Of a stretch of DNA of 64,000 nucleotides, positions 34,512-42,894 are shown in pieces. Position numbers and translations under genes: made by a program. Numbering within the stretch: the first letter of the stretch is position 1; every line of letters starts with the position of its first letter. The notes under the pieces were generated by a model, which was not told where the DNA came from, did no database searches, and was given only the letters and a program-made list of their open reading frames with translations. The stretch comes from Algoriphagus formosus (GTDB lineage Bacteria > Bacteroidota > Bacteroidia > Cytophagales > Cyclobacteriaceae): assembly GCF_002807035.1 (NCBI RefSeq), contig NZ_NIUC01000004.1, forward strand, positions 186,001 to 250,000, read 5' to 3'.

Positions 34512-35747
34512 ATGAAAAGCCAGAAAACACTAGGAATTCAATTTGTAACAAGACCGACTAAATCCAATAGCAGTTTGCTTCAATTGTTTTTGAGACTTAC
34601 GGTCAATGGTCGAAGGGTGGAGTTTAGTCTTAAAAGACCAATTCCTAAGAAGTTGTGGAACCCTGTAAAAGGAAGTGCAAAAGGTAGTTCGGAGGAAAGT
34701 AGTCAGCTGAACGAATCATTGGATAGAATAAGGGCTTTTGTTTCTTCAAAGTATCATGAGTTGTTGGTCAAGGGAATTCCATTTACCGCAGAGGATTTAA
34801 AAGCAGCGGTTCTAGGAATTGAAGAAGAAGCGTATTCCTTAAGAGAATTGATCGAATATCATCAGGAAGTTATGAGTGATACACTCAAGCCCGGAACTTT
34901 GAAAAACTATGAGACTTCCAAAAAGTACCTCTTGACCTATCTTGAAAAGTCTTTAAAGAAAAAGGACATATCATTTCAGATGGTTGATTATAAGTTCATA
35001 ATGGGATTTGAGAGTTTTTTGAGAAGACATAAACCAACCAATCATCAAAGGCCTTTACAGCACAATGGAATTCTGAAGCACATGGAGCGCTTTAAGAAAA
35101 TCTTGAATCTTGCAGTCAAAATGGATTTGCTGGAGAAAAATCCTTTTGATAAGTACCAGTTTAAATACAAACGTTTTGATCGGGATTATTTAGAAGATGA
35201 GGAACTGGAGCGCTTAGAAGAAAAAGTGTTTTCGAACCAACGATTGAATTTGGTAAGGGATTTATTTGTCTTTTCCTGTTATACAGGATTAGCTTATATA
35301 GATGTTTCTACTTTGTCCAGACAAAGTTTGGTTAAATCACAGGGTGAATATTGGATCAATACAGAAAGGACCAAAACAAATACACCTATTAAGATACCTG
35401 TTTTGCCAAAAGCGATGGAGCTTATAAATAAATATAAAGATCATCCGCGGGCTGTTTCCAATGATCTATTGCTTCCGGTTCTTTCCAATCAAAAGCTAAA
35501 TTCTTATCTGAAAGAAATAGCCGATCTATGTGAAATTGATAAAAATCTCAGCTTTCATGTGGCCAGACATACTTTTGCAACCACTGTTACCCTCAAAAAC
35601 GGGGTACCCATGGAAACAGTCAGTAAGCTATTGGGGCATAATAAAATTTCAACCACTCAGATCTATGCAAGAGTAGTGGAGGTAAAAGTGAAGGAGGATA
35701 TGGGGAAACTGAAAGAACGTTTATCTATGAAAGGAAAGAAAATGTAG
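34512..35747 (+). CDS. Tyrosine site-specific integrase
   Basis: 411 residues. N-terminal arm-DNA-binding part (1-100), SAM-like core-binding domain (about 107-210), catalytic domain after 225. HVAR (His349-Arg352), LGH (His376) and IYAR (Tyr385) supply four of the five active-site residues. The position usually held by the first catalytic Arg, after TGL, is Ala261 (TGLAYIDV), a feature common to this Bacteroidota integrase group. It integrates or excises a mobile island, probably at the adjacent tRNA-Pro. Followed by a hairpin at 35771. Confidence 0.9.
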   Translation: MKSQKTLGIQFVTRPTKSNSSLLQLFLRLTVNGRRVEFSLKRPIPKKLWNPVKGSAKGSSEESSQLNESLDRIRAFVSSKYHELLVKGIPFTAEDLKAAVLGIEEEAYSLRELIEYHQEVMSDTLKPGTLKNYETSKKYLLTYLEKSLKKKDISFQMVDYKFIMGFESFLRRHKPTNHQRPLQHNGILKHMERFKKILNLAVKMDLLEKNPFDKYQFKYKRFDRDYLEDEELERLEEKVFSNQRLNLVRDLFVFSCYTGLAYIDVSTLSRQSLVKSQGEYWINTERTKTNTPIKIPVLPKAMELINKYKDHPRAVSNDLLLPVLSNQKLNSYLKEIADLCEIDKNLSFHVARHTFATTVTLKNGVPMETVSKLLGHNKISTTQIYARVVEVKVKEDMGKLKERLSMKGKKM

Positions 35748-35770
35748 CTTCGGTTTTCATTCAAAATCAC

Positions 35771-35791
35771 TTCCCCGCTGATAGCGGGGAA
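35771..35791. terminator. Hairpin after the integrase gene
   Basis: TTCCCCGC-TGATA-GCGGGGAA followed by AAGATTTTT. Likely terminator of the integrase transcript. Confidence 0.6.
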
Positions 35792-35818
35792 AAGATTTTT
35801 CTTAAGACCCTTACTTTC

Positions 35819-35877
35819 AGCCCTTGGCTTAAAAGGGTATCGGCTTTGCCGCTTCCCTTTCAGCCAAAGGCTTTTTA
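35819..35877. repeat. Nested long imperfect hairpin
   Basis: Arm AGCCCTTGGCTTAAAAGGG (35819) pairs with CCCTTTCAGCCAAAGGCT (35855), enclosing a small CGGC-TTT-GCCG stem, and is followed by TTTTTACTTTT. Could be a second terminator or a structured mobile-element end. A further inverted pair, GGCCAAGAG near 35948 and CTCTTGGCC near 36005, lies before radC. No gene lies in 35878-36072. Confidence 0.55.
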
Positions 35878-36072
35878 CTTTTAAAGAAGTGCCATTTTAA
35901 AATTCACCTGAATTCAGGAATAAGGTAAGCCAGTCTCTTCGGAGGCGGCCAAGAGCTTCCGGCATAAAGCCATTCGCCTGCGGCTCATTATTTATTCCTT
36001 TTCCTCTTGGCCTTGCTCAGGACAGGCTTGGTGGGATTCCATAATTCATGTTTCACAAAATCAAAAACAATT

Positions 36073-36543
36073 ATGGAAGCTTTAAGAGAAAAAATCGATT
36101 TGGGTACAGTAGCAGAAATTACCATCGGGTATAGCAGCAAGGTCAGGGCCAGTGACCGGCCGAAGGTGACTTGTTCCCGACAGGTGTATCAGGTGTTTCT
36201 GGAGTTTTGGAATCAGGATAGGATTGAGTTGGTGGAGGATTTTCATCTCATGCTGCTCAGTCGGGCCAATCGGGTCTTGGGAATCTGTACCATCAGCAGC
36301 GGTGGAACATCGGGAACGGTAGTGGATGCAAAGGTGGTTTTTGCGACAGCCTTGAAAGCGAATGCCTCCTCGATGATAGTAGCCCATAACCATCCATCGG
36401 GAAACCTGATTCCTTCCGAGCAGGACAGCAGATTGACAAAACGACTCACTGAGATCGGAAGAGCCTTGGACCTGCCCTTGTTGGATCATGTGATCGTGAC
36501 TAATGAAGGGTATTATTCCTTTGCAGATGAAGGGGTGCTGTAG
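36073..36543 (+). CDS. RadC-like JAB domain protein
   Basis: 156 residues from the ATG at 36073. The JAB/MPN metal-binding set is complete: Glu55 (VEDF), His105 and His107 in AHNHPSG, and Asp118 in SEQD. VKVVFATALKANA-like text precedes the motif. It lacks the helix-hairpin-helix part of chromosomal RadC, as do the short RadC-like proteins carried on Bacteroidota mobile elements. Zn-dependent hydrolase fold; activity unknown. A decayed second copy of its 3' half lies at 38472-38571. Confidence 0.88.
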   Translation: MEALREKIDLGTVAEITIGYSSKVRASDRPKVTCSRQVYQVFLEFWNQDRIELVEDFHLMLLSRANRVLGICTISSGGTSGTVVDAKVVFATALKANASSMIVAHNHPSGNLIPSEQDSRLTKRLTEIGRALDLPLLDHVIVTNEGYYSFADEGVL

Positions 36544-36730
36544 ACCCCTTTTTTTGTTCATTTTGGTATAGGATTTATCACTTAGGAACCCAAAAACATC
36601 AAGTTAGGGAGCAAGGAATTGGGCTATTGTTATTATTATTTTTTAAAGGTTCTGCTAAAAATTGGTGTTTAATGAAGTCAAACAGTTGCGTCAAACCAGT
36701 TGATTGATTTTTTTTTCTATTCAATAATAT

Positions 36731-36871
36731 TATACCCTAAAGGGTATATTTTAATAATTATTAATCATTTTATACCTGAAAAGGTATATTTTTTTGTTTT
36801 TTGAGAGATTATATACCCGATAAGGTATATTTATGATGGATTCATTGTATATTTATACCCAAAGAGGTATA
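36731..36871 (+). promoter_or_regulatory. Four phased palindromic operators of the hip operon
   Basis: Four 18-bp palindromes of form TATACC-N6-GGTATA at 36731-36748, 36771-36788, 36812-36829 and 36854-36871. Starts are 40, 41 and 42 bp apart, close to four helical turns, and the last ends 5 bp before the hipB start codon. The form parallels the TATCC-N8-GGATA operators of E. coli HipB. Autorepression by the adjacent HipB-like protein is a strong inference. The upstream part of this gap (36544-36730) holds nothing else. Confidence 0.88.
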
Positions 36872-36876
36872 GCGGT

Positions 36877-37089
36877 ATGAATAAATTAAGTGAATTCGTC
36901 AAGAAAAGAAGGAAGTCGCTTGGCTTAACTCAAGAAGACCTTTCTTTCAAAGCCGGAGTAGGGCTAAGATTTGTTAGGGATTTGGAACAAGGAAAAGAAA
37001 GTTTAAGAATGGATAAGGTTAATCAGATCCTAACATTATTTGGTCATGAATTGGGCCCAATAAAATCTGAAAGAAATGAAGAAGGCTGA
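36877..37089 (+). CDS. hipB: HipB-like XRE-family antitoxin/repressor
   Basis: 70 residues, a single helix-turn-helix: FVKKRRKSLGLTQEDLSFKA, GVGLRFVRDLEQGKESLRMD. It matches HipB of split HipA operons. It should bind the four TATACC palindromes directly upstream and help neutralise the kinase. Overlaps the next gene by 14 bp. Confidence 0.9.
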   Translation: MNKLSEFVKKRRKSLGLTQEDLSFKAGVGLRFVRDLEQGKESLRMDKVNQILTLFGHELGPIKSERNEEG

Positions 37090-37390
37090 AGTATATATGT
37101 ATGATAAGTTATCCGGCATCTTAACGGAAGATGAGGACGGATTTCATTTTAAATATGATAATTCTTATCTGCACTCTGATTATGCTGAACCCATAAGTTT
37201 GACTTTGCCTCTTTCAGAGGAAGTATATACAAGTAAGGTAATGTTCCCGTTTTTTGATGGATTGATACCGGAAGGTTGGTTACTCGATATAGCTCAAAAA
37301 AATTGGAAGTTAGACCCAAGAGACCGAATGGAGGTTTTATTAAAGACCTGTCGAGATTGTATAGGTGCAGTATCTATTAAAGAAATTTAA
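37076..37390 (+). CDS. HipA N-terminal-domain protein (HipS-like)
   Basis: 104 residues corresponding to the N-subdomain 1 of HipA as a separate polypeptide: GILTEDEDGFHFKYD, PISLTLPLSEEVY, FPFFDGLIPEGWLLDIA, CIGAVSI. In the tripartite HipBST systems this small protein (HipS) is the antitoxin that blocks the kinase. The overlap with hipB and the 4-bp gap to the kinase gene indicate one transcript. Confidence 0.88.
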   Translation: MKKAEVYMYDKLSGILTEDEDGFHFKYDNSYLHSDYAEPISLTLPLSEEVYTSKVMFPFFDGLIPEGWLLDIAQKNWKLDPRDRMEVLLKTCRDCIGAVSIKEI

Positions 37391-37394
37391 TCCT

Positions 37395-38354
37395 ATGGAA
37401 AACAAATGTCTTTACTGTTATAATACGATTAGCTCCTCCGATTTAAGCACTTCTGCTGGTCAGAGTGGATACCATCCAAAATGTAGCAAGAAGTTTTACG
37501 GTAAACCTATACCTCCATTATTAGATTTCACAGAAGATCAAATATTGCAACTAGCCGAACAAGTAATTAAAAGTCAAAAGACAGTAACGGGGGTACAACC
37601 AAAACTATCTCTTGGATTGAATGATAGAAAAGGTGACAATGATCGTTTTACTATTGTTGGATTATGGGGAGAATATATACTGAAACCGCAGACCAAAACC
37701 TATCCAAACTTACCTGAAATAGAAGACTTAACCATGCACCTGGCTGAAATAAGCAAGATAAAAACAGTTGATCATTCATTGATAAAGCTTAGGTCAGGAC
37801 AGTATGCTTACATCACTAAAAGAATTGATCGAATTAATGGTAAAAAATTGCACATGGAAGACATGTGTCAATTAACAGAAAGACTAACAGAAAATAAATA
37901 CAAAGGGTCTCACGAGCAAGTAGCAAAGGCAATTTTGAAATATGCAGCTAACCCTGGATTAGGGGTAACAGATTTTTACGAATTAGTCTTGTTTTGTTTT
38001 TTAACAGGAAATAATGACATGCATTTGAAAAACTTTTCATTGCTTAAAAGAAATCAGAAATATGATTTTTGTCCAGCCTACGATTTAGTTGCGTCAGAGT
38101 TGGTAGTAGAAGGTGATGATGAAGAACTTGCATTAAACTTGAATGGTAAAAAGAAAAAGATCAAACGGAATGACTTTGAAACAGGAATGCAAAGAGCTGG
38201 GATTGATCAAAAGGTAATCGAGAATATCTTCAAGAAGTATAAAAAATTGATTCCTCAGTGGAATCAGTTTATCATTCATAGCTTTTTATCAGATAAATTG
38301 AAAGATGAATATATTTCGCTAATTGAACGGAAATCAATTCAATTAGAACTTTAA
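37395..38354 (+). CDS. HipA-type serine/threonine kinase toxin (HipT-like)
   Basis: 319 residues from ATG 37395, 4 bp after the HipS-like stop. CLYC (5-8) with H27-x-x-C30 forms a possible zinc knuckle typical of Bacteroidota HipA. TGVQPKLSL (65-73) is the ATP loop, YILKP (94-98) carries the ATP-binding Lys, GNNDMHLKN (205-213) carries catalytic Asp208, and PAYDL (227-231) carries the metal-binding Asp230. Catalytic residues are intact, so it should be active. HipA-type kinases phosphorylate aminoacyl-tRNA synthetases and stop growth (GltX for HipA, TrpS for E. coli HipT); the target here is unknown. Confidence 0.88.
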   Translation: MENKCLYCYNTISSSDLSTSAGQSGYHPKCSKKFYGKPIPPLLDFTEDQILQLAEQVIKSQKTVTGVQPKLSLGLNDRKGDNDRFTIVGLWGEYILKPQTKTYPNLPEIEDLTMHLAEISKIKTVDHSLIKLRSGQYAYITKRIDRINGKKLHMEDMCQLTERLTENKYKGSHEQVAKAILKYAANPGLGVTDFYELVLFCFLTGNNDMHLKNFSLLKRNQKYDFCPAYDLVASELVVEGDDEELALNLNGKKKKIKRNDFETGMQRAGIDQKVIENIFKKYKKLIPQWNQFIIHSFLSDKLKDEYISLIERKSIQLEL

Positions 38355-38471
38355 ATTGTCTACGCTTGATTTCTTATGTGGTTTTTTCGAGAATGAATTT
38401 TCCTGTTAGATAGTGAAACCGGGGAAAAATATTTCTAAAAAAGAGTAAGTTAAGTTCTAGTTTTTTCGGAG

Positions 38472-38571
38472 ATTGTAGTCCATAGCCATCCAATAGGAAA
38501 TCAGATTCCTTGCGGGCTGGAGAGGAGATTGACAAAGCGGCTGACTGAGATCGGAAGTGCCTTGGATTTTA
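38472..38571 (+). pseudogene. radC-like 3' fragment
   Basis: About 100 bp strongly similar to 36373-36475 inside the RadC-like gene; it translates IVVHSHPIGNQIP then RRLTKRLTEIGSALDF. The JAB motif is damaged (HPSG to HPIG) and no start exists. Together with the intact copy at 36073 it flanks the hip module, suggesting insertion by or between duplicated radC sequences. The rest of 38355-38687 holds only a hairpin and a 14-bp direct repeat. Confidence 0.8.
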
Positions 38572-38649
38572 CTTCTGTTTGCCTAACAAAGGTAGAAAAT
38601 GATTAAAATTACCCTCGTTGTTTACAAGAGGGTAAATTTTACTTCTGTT
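38566..38649. repeat. 14-bp direct repeat around a hairpin
   Basis: ATTTTACTTCTGTT at 38566-38579 and again at 38636-38649. Between them TTACCCTC (38609) pairs with GAGGGTAA (38628). The hairpin with flanking A/T runs may serve as terminator for the minus-strand permease gene at 38688. The direct repeats could mark an old insertion end. Confidence 0.6.
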
Positions 38650-38687
38650 ATCGACTTTTAAGATGAATAAATGGAAAAATTATCCTC

Positions 38688-41306
38688 TTATTCGGTTTTA
38701 ATGGAAACGATAGGGTTCGCATAGGCAGCTTTAAATGCCTGTGTAAATGAACTTAATGCTGCAATGAGTAATGTAGCCAAGCCTCCGCAAATAAACATCC
38801 ACCAGGTCATGGTGATCCGATAGGTAAAGTTTTCGAGCCAATATTCCATTAAAAGGTAGGTGATTGGCAAAGCAAGAAGAAAGGCCACTCCAATTAGAAA
38901 TGTGAATTCTTTTGAGAAGAAATGGATAATCTCTGAAACACTGGCTCCAAAGACCTTTCGGATACCCACCTCTTTGGTCCTTTGGGTGGTCAAAAAGGTC
39001 ATCAATCCTATTAAGCCAAGGCTACCGATTAGTATTGCTACTATGGAAAATAAAGTAAAGCCATTGAATATGAGGGTTTCCACAAAATACTCGTTGTGAA
39101 TAGAATCATCTACAAATTCGTAGGAGAATACGGAGCCGGAAAAGGCTTTTTTCCAGCTTTCTTCAATATCCCGGATTGCATCTGAATCCAAATTACTAAG
39201 CTTAATAAAAGCTTTATCCTTAAAATATTCCCAGTTAATTAGGATGCAGGCTGAAATTTCGTTTTGAAGTGAATTATTATGAAAATCTTTCATCACTCCG
39301 ATAATGGTAGCTTCTCCTTCATTGGTAATGATCTTTCTTCCAATAGCTTCTTCAGGAGTCCAATCAAAAGTTTTAATTAGGCTTTCATTGACTATAAACT
39401 CATTAAAGGATGGAGTCTTGTTCATGAAATTTTTTCCAGCGAGTAATTCTATGTCATAGAAGTTTAAATAATTGTCATCTCCAATTTTCAACTCTGTTTC
39501 ATAGCCCTCATTCTCTGCCATCTCAGGAATTCTATACCGAGAACCTAGTTGCAGGCCATTTACTGCCATGGGGGGTCCAGACCCTATTGTGACATCCAAA
39601 ACATTTGAAGTTTGCTGCAATTGGTTTTTAAAAAATTCAGTTTTATCCGCTTGGGGTATGGGAGTCATCAATACTGCTTCTGAAGAAAAACCCAGAGGTT
39701 TATGCTTGAATAAGTCCATTTGGAAAGCAGCAATGATGGTGGCAATTACAAATATCTGGACAATCATAAATTGAAATACTGTAATAGCCTTTCTGGTTGA
39801 AATGCCACGGGTTTTTGAAAAAGGAACCCTGTTTTTAATGATTTGTAGCGGTTGGAATCTTGAAAGGATCAGAGCAGGGTAGGAGGTCCCCAATAGAACT
39901 GTTATAAACCCTATGATAAGAATTACTCCTACATGACTCCACTTCAGGCTTAATTCAAGGTTGATCGAGGAGAATACTTGATTTGCCTGATTGAATAGGA
40001 TTGAAGAAAGAAGGAGGGAGAAAACAATAGAAATTATAACGATAAGGCTGTTTTCCCAGGTAAACTGTTGGAATAAATCAAACCTGCTGCTTCCTATGGA
40101 TTTTCGTATTCCTACTTCTTTTGCTCTGTTGACAGATCGAGCGGTTACCAAGTTTACAAAATTTCCAATGGCAATAAGCAAAATACAAATTCCAACATAC
40201 CGGGCATTTATCAAGGTAGAGCGACTTATATTATAACTTCCTGGACTGCTGCCATATCGTGCATCCGTATGCATTTGACTTAAAGGCTGTAATTTGTATT
40301 GAATTCTGCTGTTATCTTCCTTGCTTAGATATTTCTTCTGCCAGGTTTGGATAGCAGATTCAATTTCTTCAGAAGATTGATTTTCAGAGGCAACAAGGAA
40401 GGTTGTTCCTCCGTGATTTCCTGACCAATTACTCGCAGGGTCTGGGTTCTTAAGTCTAAATAATTCATATGGAATGAGGAATTCATATTGGAGGGTGCTG
40501 TTTCCGGGCGCATCTTGAATGATACCTGTTATTTGTAGGGCTTCCTTTCCCTCAAGCAGAAGTCTTTTTCCAAGGAGAGTCTCGAATGAAACAGAGCCTC
40601 CGTATATTTTTTTTGCAAAACTTTCGGTAAGCACAATCGAATAGGGCTGATTGAATGCGGTGTTTTTATCTCCGGAAAGCCAATTCAATTCAAAAACCTT
40701 GGCATAATAGGAATCAACATACAGCGTATACCTGGACTCAAAGGAATGATTATTTCCTCCGCTATTTTCAACTGTCAATAGCTTGTTAAAGGGGCCGGCT
40801 GTTTGAGTGACTAGGTCTAGATTTGGAAAGTCTTCACGCAAAGCTTCTGCAAGGGGATAAGCTGTCGTATTCCAATAAAGGGTTTCATCAACATATTGGG
40901 TGTGCTGAACTACCCGATAGCTTCTTTCTGTATAAGGATGAAAACTGTCAAAACTGGATTCATATTCTGCAAAAACAAACAGGGATAAACAACAAGCAAT
41001 TCCCATGGCTAAACCTAGAATACTAACCCCCGAAAAGCCCTTATTCTTTATGAGTTGTCTTCCTCCGATTTTTAGGTAGTGTTTAAACATGATAAAGTCT
41101 TTTAGGTAGCTTAAATCCACCTTTTTAATGTTTCGTAGCCTAAAGGAACGGATCACATCCCAGATGAATTTTCGGTTTGCTTTCCTAGGGGATAGCTTAT
41201 CATATCTATCCTCAAATAATTCAATGAGGTCTCCTTCGATTTCTTCGATATAATCCTCTCTACAAAACCAGCGGAGGAATTCAAGTGCTTTTCGGGGTGG
41301 ATGCAT
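38688..41306 (-). CDS. FtsX-type ABC permease with PadR-linked prefix domain
   Basis: 872 residues. The N-terminal 60 residues (PPRKALEFLRWFCREDYIEEIEGDLIEL is the marker stretch, read in two parts) are the permease prefix domain seen in PadR-controlled transporters. Then come two MacB_PCD/FtsX modules: helix at about 95-115 plus three at 365-490, and helices after 510 and 745-865, with EVGIRKSIGSSR and EVGIRKVFGASV as paired coupling loops. No ATPase is encoded nearby; it must use one from elsewhere. ATG overlaps the PadR stop (TAATG). Confidence 0.9.
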   Translation of the reverse strand: MHPPRKALEFLRWFCREDYIEEIEGDLIELFEDRYDKLSPRKANRKFIWDVIRSFRLRNIKKVDLSYLKDFIMFKHYLKIGGRQLIKNKGFSGVSILGLAMGIACCLSLFVFAEYESSFDSFHPYTERSYRVVQHTQYVDETLYWNTTAYPLAEALREDFPNLDLVTQTAGPFNKLLTVENSGGNNHSFESRYTLYVDSYYAKVFELNWLSGDKNTAFNQPYSIVLTESFAKKIYGGSVSFETLLGKRLLLEGKEALQITGIIQDAPGNSTLQYEFLIPYELFRLKNPDPASNWSGNHGGTTFLVASENQSSEEIESAIQTWQKKYLSKEDNSRIQYKLQPLSQMHTDARYGSSPGSYNISRSTLINARYVGICILLIAIGNFVNLVTARSVNRAKEVGIRKSIGSSRFDLFQQFTWENSLIVIISIVFSLLLSSILFNQANQVFSSINLELSLKWSHVGVILIIGFITVLLGTSYPALILSRFQPLQIIKNRVPFSKTRGISTRKAITVFQFMIVQIFVIATIIAAFQMDLFKHKPLGFSSEAVLMTPIPQADKTEFFKNQLQQTSNVLDVTIGSGPPMAVNGLQLGSRYRIPEMAENEGYETELKIGDDNYLNFYDIELLAGKNFMNKTPSFNEFIVNESLIKTFDWTPEEAIGRKIITNEGEATIIGVMKDFHNNSLQNEISACILINWEYFKDKAFIKLSNLDSDAIRDIEESWKKAFSGSVFSYEFVDDSIHNEYFVETLIFNGFTLFSIVAILIGSLGLIGLMTFLTTQRTKEVGIRKVFGASVSEIIHFFSKEFTFLIGVAFLLALPITYLLMEYWLENFTYRITMTWWMFICGGLATLLIAALSSFTQAFKAAYANPIVSIKTE

Positions 41307-41632
41307 TAGCCAAAGGATATTTTTGGAATTCTGTTGTATAGACTACTTCTGAGGGTGAATTGCTGATCTAGAACTTGTTTTCCCAAAGCGGTTATGACAT
41401 AATATTTTTTACGCCTTCCGCCTCTCTCACCTGTTATTCCCCCAAATCTTGACTTTACGAACTCCTTTTCTTCCATTCGTTTAAGTGCCACATGGACTGC
41501 ACTGATATTCATCGATTTACCGGATTCTTTTTCTAATTCGGACAATATGGATACACCATAGGCCTGATCATGTAAGGCAGCAACCATCAGTAATACCAGT
41601 TCTTCAAACTCCCCAATTGAATGCGATTTCAT
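41306..41632 (-). CDS. PadR family transcriptional regulator
   Basis: 108 residues. Winged helix with FEELVLLMVAALHDQAYG, SGKSMNISAVHVALKRMEEK and GERGGRRKKYYVITALGKQ. PadR proteins repress transporter genes until a ligand or antibiotic binds. TAATG coupling to the downstream permease gene, which carries the matching prefix domain, points to that permease as its target. Confidence 0.92.
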   Translation of the reverse strand: MKSHSIGEFEELVLLMVAALHDQAYGVSILSELEKESGKSMNISAVHVALKRMEEKEFVKSRFGGITGERGGRRKKYYVITALGKQVLDQQFTLRSSLYNRIPKISFG

Positions 41633-41844
41633 TTTGGTGTGATTTAATTAACAAAAGTAAAAGTAATCAATTTATTTTATATTTGTTAAAGAAATTCCTT
41701 TTTGCTATAACTCCATGAAAGAAAGAGTTTTATGATTAGTAAGATGTTTTGTTGATTCTGCATTAAAGGGATTCCAATTATCTTTAAAAGAATTAAATTT
41801 AGTCTTCTTCTTTTTCTATCTGCAAAAGGTAACCACCACCAAAA

Positions 41845-42831
41845 GTGAAATACATCTCTATCAATCTTTACCGGAAAATAATTGAATGCGCTATTGAGGA
41901 GGGTATGTCTAAAGAGGATTTCATAGATCTCCCAACCTCGATTGATTCAATTCATTTGATAAAGGCTGTACCGGCAGACCATTTTTTCGGATTGCATGAA
42001 CTACTAGATGAAAAGCTTGGGCCCGGTTTTGCAATAAGAGTAGGACAAAAAATGGAAATTGAAGATTACGGTGTCTTAGGACTATCTTGGAGGACTTGCT
42101 CTTGGGCCGGTGAAATATTTGAGCGAAGTGAGCGGTATTTTAAGTTATTATCGAATACATACTTTTTTAAAGTGGAAAGAGAGGGGATTTTTTCGCATGT
42201 ATTTTTATTGAGGGAGCCTCATCGAAGAGGTGTAGAGCTTTCCAATGAAGCTACTATTTCGGCAACCACTGTGGTGCTCAAGGCAATGACCGAAACTAAT
42301 CTGTCTCCCACCCAAGTTACATTTAAGCATGCCGCACCCATTGATTTATCGAGTTATGAGAAAGCCTTCAACTGTAAAATACTTTTTAATGGGCCCGATT
42401 ATTCTATTACTTATCGAACAGCAGATTTAGAGAAGCGTACAGCAAAAGCTGACCTAAGTATCAATCGATTTTTAGTAGACAGAGTGGAAGAAGAGACGCG
42501 TGGAATAGAGTTTAGTATAGGGAAAATTTCCACTGATGTTGAGATACTCATCAAGAACGCTTTGCCAAGTGGCATACCTGCTTTGTCTCAAATAGCCAAT
42601 CACATTGGCATGAGCAGCAGGACACTCAACCGAAGATTATCTGAAAGAGGGATCACATTTCGTGAGTTGGTACAAAAATCTCAAGAAGAAGTTGCCAAGG
42701 ACCTGCTTAAAAACTCCAATAGAAGTATTGGAGAAATTGCCTATGAAACTGGCTTTTCCGAGCAAAGTACATTTAATAGAGCCTTTAAGCGTTGGGTAGG
42801 CTGTTCACCCTCCGAATTCAAAAACAAATAG
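41845..42831 (+). CDS. AraC family transcriptional regulator (Arabinose_bd-type N-domain)
   Basis: 328 residues from a GTG start. The N-terminal ligand-binding region (GPGFAIRVGQKMEIEDYGVLG, LLSNTYFFKV) has the OruR/ArgR-like PF12625 layout. The C-terminal AraC DNA-binding domain holds IANHIGMSSRTLNRRLSERG and IGEIAYETGFSEQSTFNRAFKRWVG, read as two helix-turn-helices. It probably controls the genes that follow (42895-45077). The inducer is unknown. No better ATG start is visible upstream. Confidence 0.9.
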   Translation: MKYISINLYRKIIECAIEEGMSKEDFIDLPTSIDSIHLIKAVPADHFFGLHELLDEKLGPGFAIRVGQKMEIEDYGVLGLSWRTCSWAGEIFERSERYFKLLSNTYFFKVEREGIFSHVFLLREPHRRGVELSNEATISATTVVLKAMTETNLSPTQVTFKHAAPIDLSSYEKAFNCKILFNGPDYSITYRTADLEKRTAKADLSINRFLVDRVEEETRGIEFSIGKISTDVEILIKNALPSGIPALSQIANHIGMSSRTLNRRLSERGITFRELVQKSQEEVAKDLLKNSNRSIGEIAYETGFSEQSTFNRAFKRWVGCSPSEFKNK

Positions 42832-42894
42832 AAATTTTTCAGTTTGGCGCAAAGTGCTAAATCATTGGCATAACTAGTCAATGGTGGGATACTT

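Noticed and set aside
35819-36013. Structured region before radC as a retron or other ncRNA
   Set aside because: No reverse transcriptase is nearby and the hairpins look like terminators or element ends; no evidence for an RNA gene.
36082-36561. Minus-strand frame of 159 codons over radC
   Set aside because: The plus-strand protein carries the full JAB motif; the reverse frame has no signature and is a shadow.
36731-36871. Regular repeats with near-equal spacing as a CRISPR array
   Set aside because: Repeats are 18-bp palindromes with 22-24 bp AT-rich gaps, only four copies, no cas genes, and placed before hipB; operators explain them.
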